Source: Apophysomyces variabilis (lineage: Eukaryota > Mucoromycota > Mucoromycetes > Mucorales > Mucoraceae). Taken from it: a stretch of DNA of 64,000 nucleotides. The notes under the pieces are model-generated. The model worked only from the letters and a program-made list of their open reading frames with translations, was not told the DNA's origin and searched no databases. Made by a program: the position numbers and the translations under genes. Shown in pieces: positions 10,954-22,865 of the stretch. Position 1 is the stretch's first letter. Every line of letters starts with the position of its first letter. The stretch covers positions 604,693-668,692 of the forward strand of contig MZZL01000408.1 of NCBI GenBank assembly GCA_002749535.1. The letters are read 5' to 3'.

Positions 10954-13900
10954 ATGTCCATTGTGGTAAGACAATATTTTTCTCTTTTCACTGTTTAACG
11001 GCATTTATCTTAGGGATTTGACCTCGGCAGTTTTCGGTCGGTTGTCGCAGTTGTAAAAAGTGGAGGTGTACACATCGTCACGAACGAGTACTTAAACACG
11101 GCAATCCCGTAAGCACCCCTTTCGACTGTTTTATGTACCCATATTAAGGCAGTATCCTCATGGTAGTTCGCTGGTGGCATTTGGGTTCAATCAACGATAT
11201 ATTGGTGAGCAAGCAAAGACTTGGGAATTAGTCAATTTCGAGAACACGGTGGGAAACTTCAAGCGACTCGTTGGTAGATCATTTGCCGATCCGGAGATCC
11301 AAGAGTACGAGAAAGAGTTTATGACAGCTGAACTGATGGATGTAGACAACCAAGTAGGAGTCAAGGTAAATACGGATAAACAAAGGAAAGAAAAAATGAT
11401 GATTAACGCGACCAGCACGAACTTTGTTGCTTCAGGTAAATCATCTGGGGCAAATAGCAGAATTTTCCAGTGTACAGATCGTCGCCATGTACCTTAGTAT
11501 GCTAAAAGAAATGGCCGCAGCTGAGGTTCAGGCACCAGTGTCTGAATGCGTCATTGCGGTTCCTAAGTGGTTTACGGACATTCAGCGCCGAGCGGTCATG
11601 GATGCGGTAAAGATTGCGAAGCTGAACTGCTTTCGTTTGATAAATGATACAACTGCCGCAGCGTTGGATTATGGAATCACAAAGCTGGATCTTCGCAAAG
11701 ATGGTCAAAAAAATATCGCACTTATTGACTTTGGTCACTCCAGTTTCTCAGTGGCAGTTATATCTTTTACCAAAAATAAGCTCACTGTTCTTGGAACTGC
11801 CCATGACAGTCATCTTGGTGGGAGAAACTTCGATCAACTTCTTATGGAGATGTTGGCTGCCGAAATTAAATCAACGTACAATATTGACGTGTACAGCTGC
11901 AACAAGACCATAGCTCATCTTCGCATTCTCGCCGAGCGCTGTAAAAGAGACCTTTCCGCTGCACCTCGAGCATCGGTAAATATCAGTTCGATAATAGGAC
12001 AGAAGTACGAAGTGGTGTTGGAAATCGATCGTTGTAGTTTCGAGAAAAAGGTCGTCCATTTGCTTTCCCGTATTAAAGCTTCGATTTCAAAGGCTTTGGA
12101 ATGTTCTAAATTAGAAATAGAAAACATTGACTCTGTAGAGATTGTTGGAGGATGTGCTGGAATACCAGCAGTTAAACGTACTATTTCAGAATACTTCAAC
12201 AAAGAGCTCTCGGCTTTGCTAAATCAAAATGATACTGTTGCGCGCGGTGCAGCCCTTCAATGTGCAATCATATCCCCTTCCGTCGTGGCTCCCAATTTTC
12301 GTATTGACGACGTATGTAATTTTACTGTCAAGGTGAAATGGGACCCGACCCCAGAGGAAGAAGAGACGGAAATTACGGCGTTCAAGGCGAATGAACATTT
12401 TCCATCTACAAAGACGCTAACTTTTTATCGGCGACGGCCTTTCACAATTAAGATCGTTTACGATAATGACGATGGATTTGCTGCAATGATTAACCCGTGT
12501 ATTTGTCGGGTTGATATCAAAGATGTTCGCGACTTTAATGGCGGACCGGCAGAGATCAAGGTTAAAATCCGATTAACTATCCATGGCATGATAGCAGTTA
12601 GATCGGCCTGTACTGTTCAGAGAAAATTAGCAGAGGAAGAGATCATAACTAAGGGAGGAAAAAGGGAGCTGAGACTTGTAGAAAAGCTAAAGGCGGAAGA
12701 TCTTCCGCTGACGGTTACAAGCACTGCAATATCAAATGATCTAAAGGCCAAGTGTATCAAGCAGGAAGAGGAGATGATGCATAAGGACAAATTAGCAATG
12801 GCGAGAGACACTGCAAGGAACTGGTTACAGGAATATGGTTCCAATATGCGTGATAGCATCTTGCTTTCTTGTGCGGCTTACATGGATCCAGCAGTATGTC
12901 TTAGCAGTTAGACTTGCAGAATTTGCTAATGGAGTAATGGTTTATCTTAGGTTAAAGAGAAGCTTGTCGGAGGTATACAAGCACTTGCGGAGTGGGCTTA
13001 TGAAGGATCCAGCGAGGCAGCGAGGTTCGGGAATATCGGAAACGCGCCGTGTCACGAGTATCGCAAACGACCTGCGATTTACATACCAGACCAACAGACA
13101 CAAGCGGAAGTCCAGCTTGCGACCTCCGTCCGCCACGAAAAGTTCCGTAAAAGCACGTCCAATCATGAAGATAGTGTATCATTTCAAGCAGATGCATCAA
13201 TAATTAACAGCAAAAGTGGATTCTGTCATAATGCCTCCCGCTCGGGCTATTGTACTTCTGATGCAGATCCTACCAATGCGTGGAATAATAGAAAATTCGG
13301 CGGTTCCGTCAGAACTCGCTATTCTCTGATGTTTGTTCCTGATGATCCCGTACCATCTAAAGGCGTTAAGTTAGTAAAAACTCGTGCATGGCGCGTAGGA
13401 CGATCTCCAAGTAGCGTTTTTTTCGACATCACCTCCAGTGGTGGTCTAGCCAAAGAAGCTTTGAAAGCAATTTCAAAACAGTATCCCAAGATTATTGGCT
13501 GTACTACGCATCAAGACGGTCATAAACTGTTTGCAGAAATCAGCTTTGACGAGGAGGATACAGAATCCCGAAATAAGGCATGCAGCTTTGGATTTGAATA
13601 CAAAAATACACGTATCGTGGCTGTTGAAGCATTTCAACATGAGCCACAGATTGTTCGACTTAACCTACTTCATCTACCGTTTGTAACCACCGACAAACTA
13701 CGAAGTGAGCTTCGCGACAGTCTTTCCAGTTACGGAAGGATACTAGATATGGGGATATGGCGTGATGCTGACTTGGATCTGTTCATGGGGGAAGGATATG
13801 CAGTCCTTGATCGGTATCAGTTACCAGGAGAACCGCCTTTTAATGACCTCACCCATCAGATCTCATGTGTGCTGTGTACAGGTGTTTTCTATGCAACATG

Positions 13901-14159
13901 GAGCAACATGCCTATTCATTGTATGCTTTGCCATGTGCAGGGTCACAGCGTTAAAAACTGCTCTCGACGGCGTAATAATAGGATCTTTTGCTTTAATTGC
14001 GGCGAAAACGGACATACAGCAAACAAATGCCCAAACAACGGCCGCTTGTTAGATGCAGATAATACACAGCTTATCGACCTTAACGGAGTAGTAAAAAAGT
14101 TGGATTCAGTACATTTGAGCCAGCTTTCAGCGAACATGCCGTTTGAAAGTATTCTATGA
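10954..14159 (+). CDS. Hsp110/Sse1-like chaperone fused to Gag/ORF1-like double CCHC zinc-knuckle domain (copy A)
   Basis: Predicted 990-aa protein from five exons: 10954-10965, 11014-11108, 11167-11365, 11436-12893, 12951-14159. The 12-base first exon encodes MSIV and joins GFDLGS, the Hsp110 start. The nucleotide-binding domain follows (about 1-385): RYIGEQAKTWE, LINDTTAAALDYG, IDFGHSSFSVAVI and VGGCAGIPAVK, Hsp110-like rather than canonical Hsp70. A beta substrate-binding region (about 390-500) and helical segment (about 500-630) end in a Hsp110-type LAEWAYEG helix. After a polar linker the chain continues without a stop into a domain starting near residue 730 (VKTRAWRVGRSP), with an RRM-like SYGRILDMGI..GYAVLDR stretch. 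Two zinc knuckles follow: C-X2-C-X4-H-X4-C at about 912-925 and 935-948. No reverse transcriptase or endonuclease follows. Hsp110 is a nucleotide exchange factor; Gag/ORF1 domains bind nucleic acid. The function of the fusion is unknown. Confidence 0.85.
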
Positions 14160-14922
14160 ACAAAATCATGAGATTAACAGGATGCAGCACCGAAAAGCAA
14201 TAGTGACAATAAGAAGGCTCGGATGTCGATTAAGCAATAAAGGAAGTACAGCACGCTGGTCTCCAAGGCATTCTCACTTCGGGTTTATTGATTGTGGAAT
14301 TTAGATCTTGCTCTAATCCGTGTAGCTTGAGACTTTGAAGATTGACGGATAACTCGCATCCATGAGAATGTGTAGAAGCATCAAAGCTACAATCCACTCT
14401 AATACCAGCAAGCTCGGAGTTGCTCCAGCGACAAGTCTATGACAGGGTGAAAAGTAGTATCCAATTATCCTGTAGCTAATGTCGCTCGATGTGAGATATT
14501 TAGGTCATACCACGTATGCTGCGAACTTCTCCTTTCCTTTTTGGCTGCACCTTAAATAAACAAAAATGAGTTTGTCAAAGTAAGATGCATAACATGAAAT
14601 AGAGCAAGCTTAGTTTACTTTCAATGAAAGTCATCTTATATTCAAGGTTGTGTGAAACACCAAATCATGTAACAGTTTTTCTTTGTTTTGGTTACCTTGG
14701 CACCGCATCCAACGCCTTGCGCTTCTTGAATCTTATATGCTAACTAGAGGCTCGGCATCTGGAACAGGGACCCAGCAAACAAAACAAGGCTTTTTTTCTC
14801 TCATACATGGCCTTGTGACTTATGCAACATTACACAGGAACTCCGAATGGCGAAGAATACATGAGTAAGATTTTCACTTACTCCTCTTTCACTTGGGGCA
14901 AGTATCTTAATACCTTTTAACC
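14160..14922. other. intergenic spacer between the two fusion genes
   Basis: About 760 bp between the stop of copy A and the start of copy B. It contains no reverse transcriptase, endonuclease or long terminal repeat that would make the upstream Gag-like domain part of an intact retrotransposon. A 61-codon frame at 14683-14868 shows no known domain. Presumed to hold the copy A 3' end and copy B promoter. Confidence 0.5.
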
Positions 14923-17900
14923 ATGTTAGTTGTGGTAAACTTCTAAGAATCTACTCTTTTCCATATCAAACTTGTTTCTTTAGGGTTTTGATTTAGGGAA
15001 CTACCAGTCTATTGTCGCTGTAGCAAAAAATGGTAGCGCTAATATAATATGTAACGAATTTTCAGACCGTGCCACACCGTAAGAGTATCCCAATCAAGTG
15101 AGATCTGACCTAATATACCCCTGACCTTTATCTATATCAGATCTTTAGTATCGTTCGGTGCTGAAGAACGATACTTTGGGGCATCTGCAAAAAGCCGGGA
15201 AATAGATGCTTTCCAAGACACGGTCAATTGTATGAAGCGTCTCATAGGTCGAACGTTTAATGATCCTGAAGTCCGCGATTATGAAAAGCGCTTCTTCACA
15301 GCAAGATTTGCAGATGTAAATGGTAGAGTAGGAGTAAAGGTAATAGAATGACAAGCAAGAGGAACTATACTAAAATTCGTTTTTGGCTATATCCAGGTCA
15401 ATTACTCAAATCAAAAAGTCAGTTTCTCAGCAGTCCAGGTCTTTGCCATGCTGTTAAACAAATTGAAAGCAGTGGCTGCTGCACAACTAGACAGTCCAGT
15501 GGCAGATTGTGTTATAGCTATTCCAGGATGGTTCACTGACTGCCAGCGCCGCGCTGTCTTGGATGCCGCGAAGATCACAAAGTTGAACTGTCTGCGGTTA
15601 ATAAATGATACCACTGCTGCTGCGTTAGACTACGGAGTTTCTCAAGATTCGCTTCCGAAGAGTAAACCAAGGAACGTTGCGTTTGTGGACATCGGACACT
15701 CTAGCTATAACGTCGCAATTGTATCACTCGCCAAAGGCAAGCTTGATGTTCGTGGTACAGCTTATGACATACATTTCGGAGGGCGCGATTTCGACGAGGT
15801 CATTGTTGCAAGAGCGGCTGCTGAGATTAAGGAAAAGCTTAAAATCGATATTTTCAGTAACAAGGCAGCGTTGGCAAAGCTCAGGAATAGCGCTCGGCTT
15901 TGCAAGGAGGAACTTACCAGCCAGCTTCAGTCATCAGTGAAGGTTCCATCTATCATCAATGGAAAGGACTTCTCTATGATTGTTCATATTTGTGACTTTG
16001 AGCAATGGGCTGCACCATTGCTTAATCGAACCAATGATACACTCCAGAAGGCTATGAATAATGCAGGTTTAACGATAAAAGAAATCGAATCTGTAAGGTT
16101 AATGGGCGGGAGTACGCGGATTCCGGCGTTAAAAGCCGCCGTATCGAAATTTTTCGGCAAGAGAGTGGTCACCACGCATGATCAAGAAGAAAGCGTTGCG
16201 CGTGGTGCTGCTATACAGGGTGCTATGTTGCATCCTGGTTCAGGTTTTAGGCAATTCGAAGTCCTTGATGTCTCCAGCTATGTCATTAAGGCCACTTGGA
16301 ATGATAGGGCGGAGGATAAAAATGGGGTTGTAATATTTGGAACCAAGCGTCGTTTCCCTTGCAGCAAAGTCGTTCCACTTCGCCGTAACGAACCTTTTGA
16401 AATCGACGTTGTCTATGATCGACCAGAGGATCTTCCCAATGGCATAAAACCCTGGATTGGCCATTATACACTCAAGGAGCTAAAGCCAAGTAAAGGGGAA
16501 ATTATTCAAACTAGAGCTATATTCCGACTTAATGTCCATGGAATCATGTCCGGTGTATATGCACAGACAGTGGAACAAAAGGCAAAAGAAGGGGAGGGTG
16601 CATCCACAGATGGAAATAAGAAAACTTCAAAAAGCAAGAATGACACCAAGATCGTTGATCGACCTGTAACGGTGCGAAACACGTCGATCGCGAAGGAGCT
16701 GATAGCTAAATATACCGAAAGGGAAACCGAGATGGTTAATCGGGACACTTTGATTGCGGCAAGAAACACAGCCAAGAAATGGCTGCAAGAGTGTGGCTAT
16801 GCCACTCGAAACCAGATCGAAGGGCCACTCTCCCATTGTATAGATCCTACGGTAAGGAACTAACAATCCTGATTAAGAAGCTCTAACGCATCTTGTCTTT
16901 GTAGCTCAAGAGCCAGTATATGAGCAACCTCAACACGCTGATACAGTGGACGGATAGTAAGAATAATAAAATTCAAGCATCCTCGTACGTAGAAAAGCTC
17001 GAAACCCTGAAGAGCATGGCCACTCTTTTTGCTACTAGTGTTGGACAGGCAAACGAGATGGCAAACACAAATCATACGTCGCATAAAACTGTCGATCATA
17101 CTTCTGTAGCAGTAAGTAAGAACACCTCAGACAATCAGTATCGCACGGAAGATATGCAAGATATAATGGATTATTGCAACGATTCCATCGAGACATTATC
17201 GCGTTCGCCTGCACCTATCCACAAACTAACGTCGACCGATCCGGCTCCACCCCGGACGGATGCCAAGACTCTAAAAGACGGCTGCTCGTTAGTCTATACT
17301 TCGCCTGGAACACCCACACGTGAGAGCCATAAGACGGTTAAAACACGCGCATGGCGAACAGGTCGATCACCAGGCAGCGTGTTCTTTGACATTACTATGT
17401 TTGATAGTCAGACAAAGGACGTCTTAAAAGCAATCAAAACGCAATATCCAAATCTAATAGGAGGTAGAACAATCAAGCATGGACCCCAAATACTTGCTGA
17501 GATCAATTTCGACCTGTCTGACATCACCTCGAGAACACAATCATGCACTGCCGGTTTTGTATATAAAGAAATACGTATTCTGGCTGTCGAAGCTCTTCAA
17601 TTTGAACCTGACATCTTTCGAATCAGGCTTACGGATCTGCCATTTTTAAAACCTGATAAACTGAAGCAAGGAATCCAGCAGAGTCTCGCCCCCTATGGAA
17701 GAGTGTTGGACGTTGGCATCTCTCGTGATGCTGACTTTGGATTGTATATGGGTAATGGCTATGCTGTCCTTGATCGACGACCGGAAGAAAACGGTCCGCC
17801 GTTCGCAGAGATTAAACATAGCATTCAGTGGTGTGACTCTACTGACTGTTTCTACGCATTTTGGAGAGATATGCCCGTTCATTGCGTATTTTGCCATGAA

Positions 17901-18224
17901 CTTGGACATATTCGGGAGGATTGCCCCCGCAGAACAGTTAATAAGACTATTTGCTTCATCTGTGGTGAGAAGGGGCATAATCAAACGGACTGCTTATCAT
18001 TCAGCACCGGGACAAAAAACTCTAACTCGGATTCTTGCTCGGATTCGAAAGATACGGTGGAGACGCTTATCGACCTGGATACGCCCACAGCTGTTAGCGT
18101 GCCAGTACAAGTTCTAAAACCTAACTATGACGAATACGTGGCTAGTCAGACACCTTTCACCGGAGATCTGATTGAACTGGACGATGACGTTATAATGATT
18201 GATAACAACGACTCATTGCTTTAG
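14923..18224 (+). CDS. Hsp110/Sse1-like chaperone fused to Gag/ORF1-like double CCHC zinc-knuckle domain (copy B)
   Basis: Predicted 1026-aa paralogue of the upstream gene, with five exons: 14923-14934, 14984-15078, 15141-15339, 15397-16851, 16905-18224. The first three exons (12, 95 and 199 bases) match copy A in length and phase, and the fourth differs by only one codon. The Hsp110 part includes GFDLGNYQS, RLINDTTAAALDYG, VDIGHSSYNVAIV and LMGGSTRIPALK. It ends in the C-terminal helices, where the last intron sits at the same place as in copy A. The Gag-like domain starts near residue 731 (VKTRAWRTGRSPGS) and contains YGRVLDVGISRDAD and GYAVLDR. CCHC knuckles lie at about 914-927 (CVFCHELGHIREDC) and 937-950 (CFICGEKGHNQTDC). 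The acidic tail contains IDL and IELDDD motifs. Identity to copy A is roughly half across both domains by eye, so the pair is old and both frames have been kept open. No adjacent pol gene. Confidence 0.86.
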
Positions 18225-18540
18225 GCAAAGGCTAATCTCAAGATAAACGACAGACCGATTGGATGTTGTTAAGGAGCATTATCAGACTACGGTAACTAAG
18301 GCTTAACTCCAAAGCAGCTACTATCTTCTAAGAAAGCGTTTAAAACCGAGTGTTATCAATTTTGTAATCACAGAAAAAAGCTGTCGGGCAAATCGCATTG
18401 GCGTCATTATTATTGTAAACAAACGTGCGCTTTCTTTCTTTCCTTTTGTTGCTGTAGGTCTTTATTTGATATATATACTTCCTTAAGCTACCGCTTTTTG
18501 TGCCAAAGTGATTTTGTCGCCTAATCCAGTGATTAGCTTT
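18225..18540. other. convergent intergenic region
   Basis: About 315 bp between the stop codons of the plus-strand fusion gene and the minus-strand coatomer gene. It must hold both 3' ends. No element recognised. Confidence 0.5.
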
Positions 18541-21500
18541 TCAGCGTAACAAATTACCGATATAATTACCTAGACTCAAAGCAATTCCCTGTGTCTTACT
18601 ACGTATGCGAATATGACCGGTGATGGAGCCACTGCTTGTCTTTTCGATGCTGAGATTTGCCAGTGCATCCTCACCTACAAGAAGGTTGAGTGTCTCAAGT
18701 AGATCGTATGAAATAAAGCTTACCAAAGATGCTTCGTGCGTACATATTTGCGGAAAGGAAGCCGCAATCACCTTCCAGTTGCTTCTCTGGAGTTAAGCAG
18801 TTCATATTGGTGGAGGCCATGATGTGGTTAAGGTAAGTTCTCAAGTCGCTAATTTGATAAGGTGAATAATCGATCAGAACCATTAGACCCTAATACTTAC
18901 GTGATGTTTGTGCTAACATTGATTTTGTTTTCCCACTCGAACTCCGACCACTGAGAGCGGAACTAAAAATGCAAATGAGTATGCGTTAATAGACTCGACA
19001 TTAATTTACTTGAGTTTCGCTACAAGTTGCGGGCTTGATATAGTCCATAATATCAATGTGTATATCGTTGAGCACCACGCAGTTACTTTCGGAAGTGCCG
19101 TGGGAATCATAGACAATGTTACCAAAAATAACACCTGTTTCCGTGGATGAGACTTTGATGGGCGCTTTGATAGTGAGGAAGGAATGCGGGGCAAGGTTAT
19201 GGGTTGCAGGTCGATCAACCAGCTTAAGGTCGCCCAAAGTTGCAAACTCTACTGTCAAGTTTTGCAGGGTTTCGGCCGTCTGGTTCACTATCAATACATC
19301 TAAAGCGCCAAACTGAGTCTGCATGAACATAATATAGGAATACCAACTCACCCATCAAAATATCGTATTGGTGGACATTGACCACAGCTTCCGCATACAC
19401 TGGATCAGAAAAGCCAGTCAACTGGACAATGTGATTCAACTTAGACATAAGATCATCCCTATTATCCGAGATGCCGGTCGCTCGAGAAAGATCTTGATCG
19501 TACTACGTAGCGGTTAAGTTCTCTGCTTTTTCTTCGGATAGCTTTAGCATACCTCATCTGCCGCACTTTCGCCACCTTTCTTTGAAAACTGTCTGAATAC
19601 AATTGCCTCATCCACTTGAACTTTTACACCGGCCTTATCCTTTGCTTTTGCTTCAGCAGCGCGTTTCTACAGGCTTGATTTAGCTTTACATACGATAGAA
19701 TCAATCTCCTCACATCCTCCGCCTGAATCTGCTTGGAGAAAACAGCCCTTGTCTCCTGCAAATACACATTATCCACGGTGCTGTCGGTGTTGTGGTTTCC
19801 GACAACGCGAATATCCTGCATAATGCGATCATACGAATCCTCGTCGATATGATAAGTGACAAACTGCGACTGACCAACACGAATGATGCTTGTCATGATA
19901 AGCATGGCCTAGTCATTACTAAGTCCATCTGATCACTCCTATATAGTTAACTCTTACCTCTGCTTTACGGGAGTTGGCAGCTGCAACGTCGGATACAAGA
20001 CTACTATATCTCAATACCAGTTTTGTCAGCGTAGTAGCCAACACAGATCCCAAGAAGTAGTCGCCATGAAGGATGAGTGCTAATACAATTTCGAAATTAG
20101 TCCTAGAAAGCGATTGACACAACGTACTTCGTAGTGGAGGCTTTGCTGCAGATTTAACAGCCTCAATCTTAGCAGCAGTACCAGCAGCTGAAGTATAAGC
20201 ACTTTCTGTAGCATAGGTACCATCAGGAAGGATGCGTCTTGGTGCTGCCGAACCAGAGGGGACAGCCTTTGCCTCATCGGTCGCTTCTTCTTCGGCTTCA
20301 GCAGCTTCCAAAAGACGTTGCTCAGAGGCTAAGAGAGGGATCTCACCCAAAGAGTTACGAATTTGCTGCCATGCTTCATCGATCTCCTCCACATCCTGAC
20401 AGTATTCACCAATAATCCACAAAGCGCCACGGAAAACCTTTCCTGACTTCATGTCCATGAATGTTTCCAGAAGCTTTTCCAAAATGGAGCGTCGCAGATC
20501 AGGGAACTTTTCAACAACTTCTCGTACAAAGCAAATGACATCGACAGCCGAAGGGTTATTCGAGTCACCGAGGAACTCCATCAAAACGTGAACTACGTTC
20601 GCTGCAACTTCGGAAAATTTGATAGCACATGAGTGGATAGATTGGATCAACAGCTGACGGTACTCGGTGTTCTTTGGACAGAAAACTTAACCATAATGTT
20701 CAGAACGTAATCACCACTGCTAACCTTTTCATATTCCTGATCATGTGTCTTGCTAAGTTCCTTCTTGAGGAAAAGTACTACTTCCTGTACATTTCTGGAG
20801 GACACCATCTCCAGTGCGATACGGAGAGCCTTTCGGCGAACCTCAATATCAGGACTATAGAGATCAATCAGAAAAATGAAGCAAACCGAGGGATCATGTT
20901 GCTCACCTAGACAATACTCGTAAGATATCCATCACCAAATCATCAAGAATGCGTTCGTGTTTCGATCGAATATCCTCAAGTCGGTCCAATACAATAAGCT
21001 TAACATTATTATCAGACTCCTTCACAATAAGCTCAATATAACAGGATGCGGCGGCTGAAGAAAAAATTTGAATAATTAAATCTTCAGCATTTGGTGTCCC
21101 TAGTATCCTACCCTTCACCGCTGCCGGATTGGATGTCAGTACCATTAGGATGTTGGCAGCTTCATATTTAACAGAGTGGGAAGCTGCGGTCAAAAGCTCG
21201 GAGACACAGCGAATATAAGCCCCCTATTTGCATAATTGATCAATGCCCTGAACATCTCATGACTGGAAGCTTACCTTACTAGCAGTGTTGGTTTTACTGT
21301 CTTTTCGGATCAGCTCAATCACTGCTAATTGAAGCAACTCGTCAAATGAAGATACGAGCGCAAGGGATTGGATGAGATAGTCGACAGCGAGGGCCTGGCT
21401 AGTGTTGCAAAGCACGACAAAGGCATTTCGTCTGCAGGTCATATCGGCTTCCTATGTATCCATTTAGTCTTTCTCGCCTTAATTAGATCCGTAGAAACAA

Positions 21501-22183
21501 ACCGCTAGAAGGAAATTATGAATGACTTCAGGTGCATCGGGGAAAAGAATATCAAAGTGTTTATAGATCGAGCCAATGGCGAAGACGGCGTTTTTACGCA
21601 CGTAAGAATGCCGATGTTCCTGAAGTGACAAAAGGAATGATATTTAGCAAAAGAACAATCCTGCGGTAAGTTTGATTTACCAAACATTCTCGAACACAGG
21701 GAACAAGCGGCTCCAAAACCTCGGCTTCCTTAATCTTGCAAAGAAATCGAAGAGTTGCTCCACGAATATACTCGTTTGGATGTTGTAGGTCGTTTCTCAG
21801 AGCGTTACTGAAACAAAAAAGGAACGAGGGTCTCAGGCACGTCTCCTTCACCACACCCTTGAAAAAAGAACAGGCAAAGCTTACCAGACCAAGATAAATT
21901 CCTCTTTCAGTTTCCCGTCCGGCCTTGTCTTGGGACAGATTTCCCAGTAGAAATGTAACAACTTTTTCAATTGCTTGTTCTTGGATGGGAGTACGAAACG
22001 GATAACATGAAGTAGCAATTTCTCCATGGGATCGCCATTAAGCATGATGACTAGAAGCTTTTTCATGGTTTCTATGCGCGTTTCATCAGATCCTTTTTCG
22101 AATGCCTTTTGAAATTCTTGGAGGCTCGGCTGTTCCGTCGCGTCATCTTGATGAACGAGGGTATAGCAAATATCAGTTGCCAT
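18541..22183 (-). CDS. SEC26: coatomer subunit beta (beta-COP)
   Basis: Minus-strand gene of about 16 exons encoding a roughly 950-aa protein collinear with beta-COP over its whole length. Landmarks in order: N-terminal [15 protein letters not shown] and [16 protein letters not shown]; adaptin-type HEAT repeats with [47 protein letters not shown] and [25 protein letters not shown] and the GTYATESA segment; [16 protein letters not shown]; then the appendage with [56 protein letters not shown] and [17 protein letters not shown]. The COPI coat subunit acts on Golgi membranes in retrograde transport. The start at 22183 matches the family N-terminus. Two introns read open in frame (near 20085-20133 and 19665-19690) and must be removed to restore family alignment. 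The neighbouring PCC1 gene is divergent, with about 300 bp of shared promoter. Confidence 0.93.
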
Positions 22184-22486
22184 GACTGGTTTGGACAGTA
22201 GAAGAGAGGAGCGTGAGGTTCGGCTATATTTATGTTTTGCTTTGTTTTCTCCCAGACGTCAGATACCGGTAAGGCCCAAGCAAGTTGTATAGATATAGTA
22301 TAAGCGTTTTCAAAATGGGTTGCAAAGCAGCAGCGCACTGCGAAACGGAGAAGATGATACACCCATTTGCAGTTGATTGGGCGAAAGAGTGACTGTGCTG
22401 TTTTCCCGAACGCACCGCCAGTCGGAGAGGTCCAACTTGCACAAAAGCTTTGGCTTTGACCAATTCAAGCAAAGACCATTTATTCA
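22184..22486. promoter_or_regulatory. divergent promoter between beta-COP and PCC1 genes
   Basis: The two start codons lie 303 bp apart on opposite strands, so both promoters must be in or overlap this stretch. I recognise no specific factor-binding site. The call rests on gene layout only. Confidence 0.45.
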
Positions 22487-22865
22487 ATGGATCACTCTTT
22501 GTAAGACAACACTAATGTTCGTTGGCATTAGTTGGCTCTAAAGAAAGAAAAACACGGGATTACGTATTAGACAGTTGGAGGTACCTTTTCCAACAGAGCG
22601 ATTAGCCACTATAGCCATGCGCGTTTTGAACGTGGACAAGGAACTCAAGTCATCGCAGGTGAAGCGGACTCTTACAGCAGAAAACGAAGTCTTGAAAGTG
22701 TAAGGAGGACAAGAAAATGATAAAGAAAAGCAATAGATGGCTGACAGGGAGTCACTTAGTCAATTCGACTGTGCCTCTGCGAAAATGCTTCGTGTTTCTG
22801 TTAATTCCTTCTTGGATATGTTAACCATGGTGACAAGGACGATGGACCAGTTTGATACTGCTTAA
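22487..22865 (+). CDS. PCC1: EKC/KEOPS complex subunit Pcc1
   Basis: An 82-aa protein in three short exons: 22487-22500, 22571-22699, 22760-22865. All junctions are GT-AG and in frame. The sequence starts MDHSLQLEVPFPTERLA, has the middle helix MRVLNVDKELKSSQVKR, and ends KMLRVSVNSFLDMLTMVTRT. This follows the compact Pcc1/LAGE3 fold: beta-strand with VPFPTE, helix, beta hairpin, then a long C-terminal helix with LR.SVNSF. Length is typical for the family (about 80-90 aa). Pcc1 is the dimerisation subunit of KEOPS, which makes tRNA N6-threonylcarbamoyladenosine and is linked to telomere maintenance. The exons are too short to show as an obvious ORF. Recognition rests on the conserved motifs and on clean splicing. 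Confidence 0.83.

Noticed and set aside
12835..13203. A separate ORF overlapping the last intron of Hsp110 fusion copy A
   Set aside because: It is in a different frame. The frame starting at 12951 is open without a stop to 14159 and aligns with the Hsp110 C-terminal helix of copy B.
13329..14159. Stand-alone Gag gene starting at the internal ATG 13329
   Set aside because: The same frame is open for 126 codons upstream to a splice acceptor, and copy B shows the identical arrangement, so a fusion is better supported.
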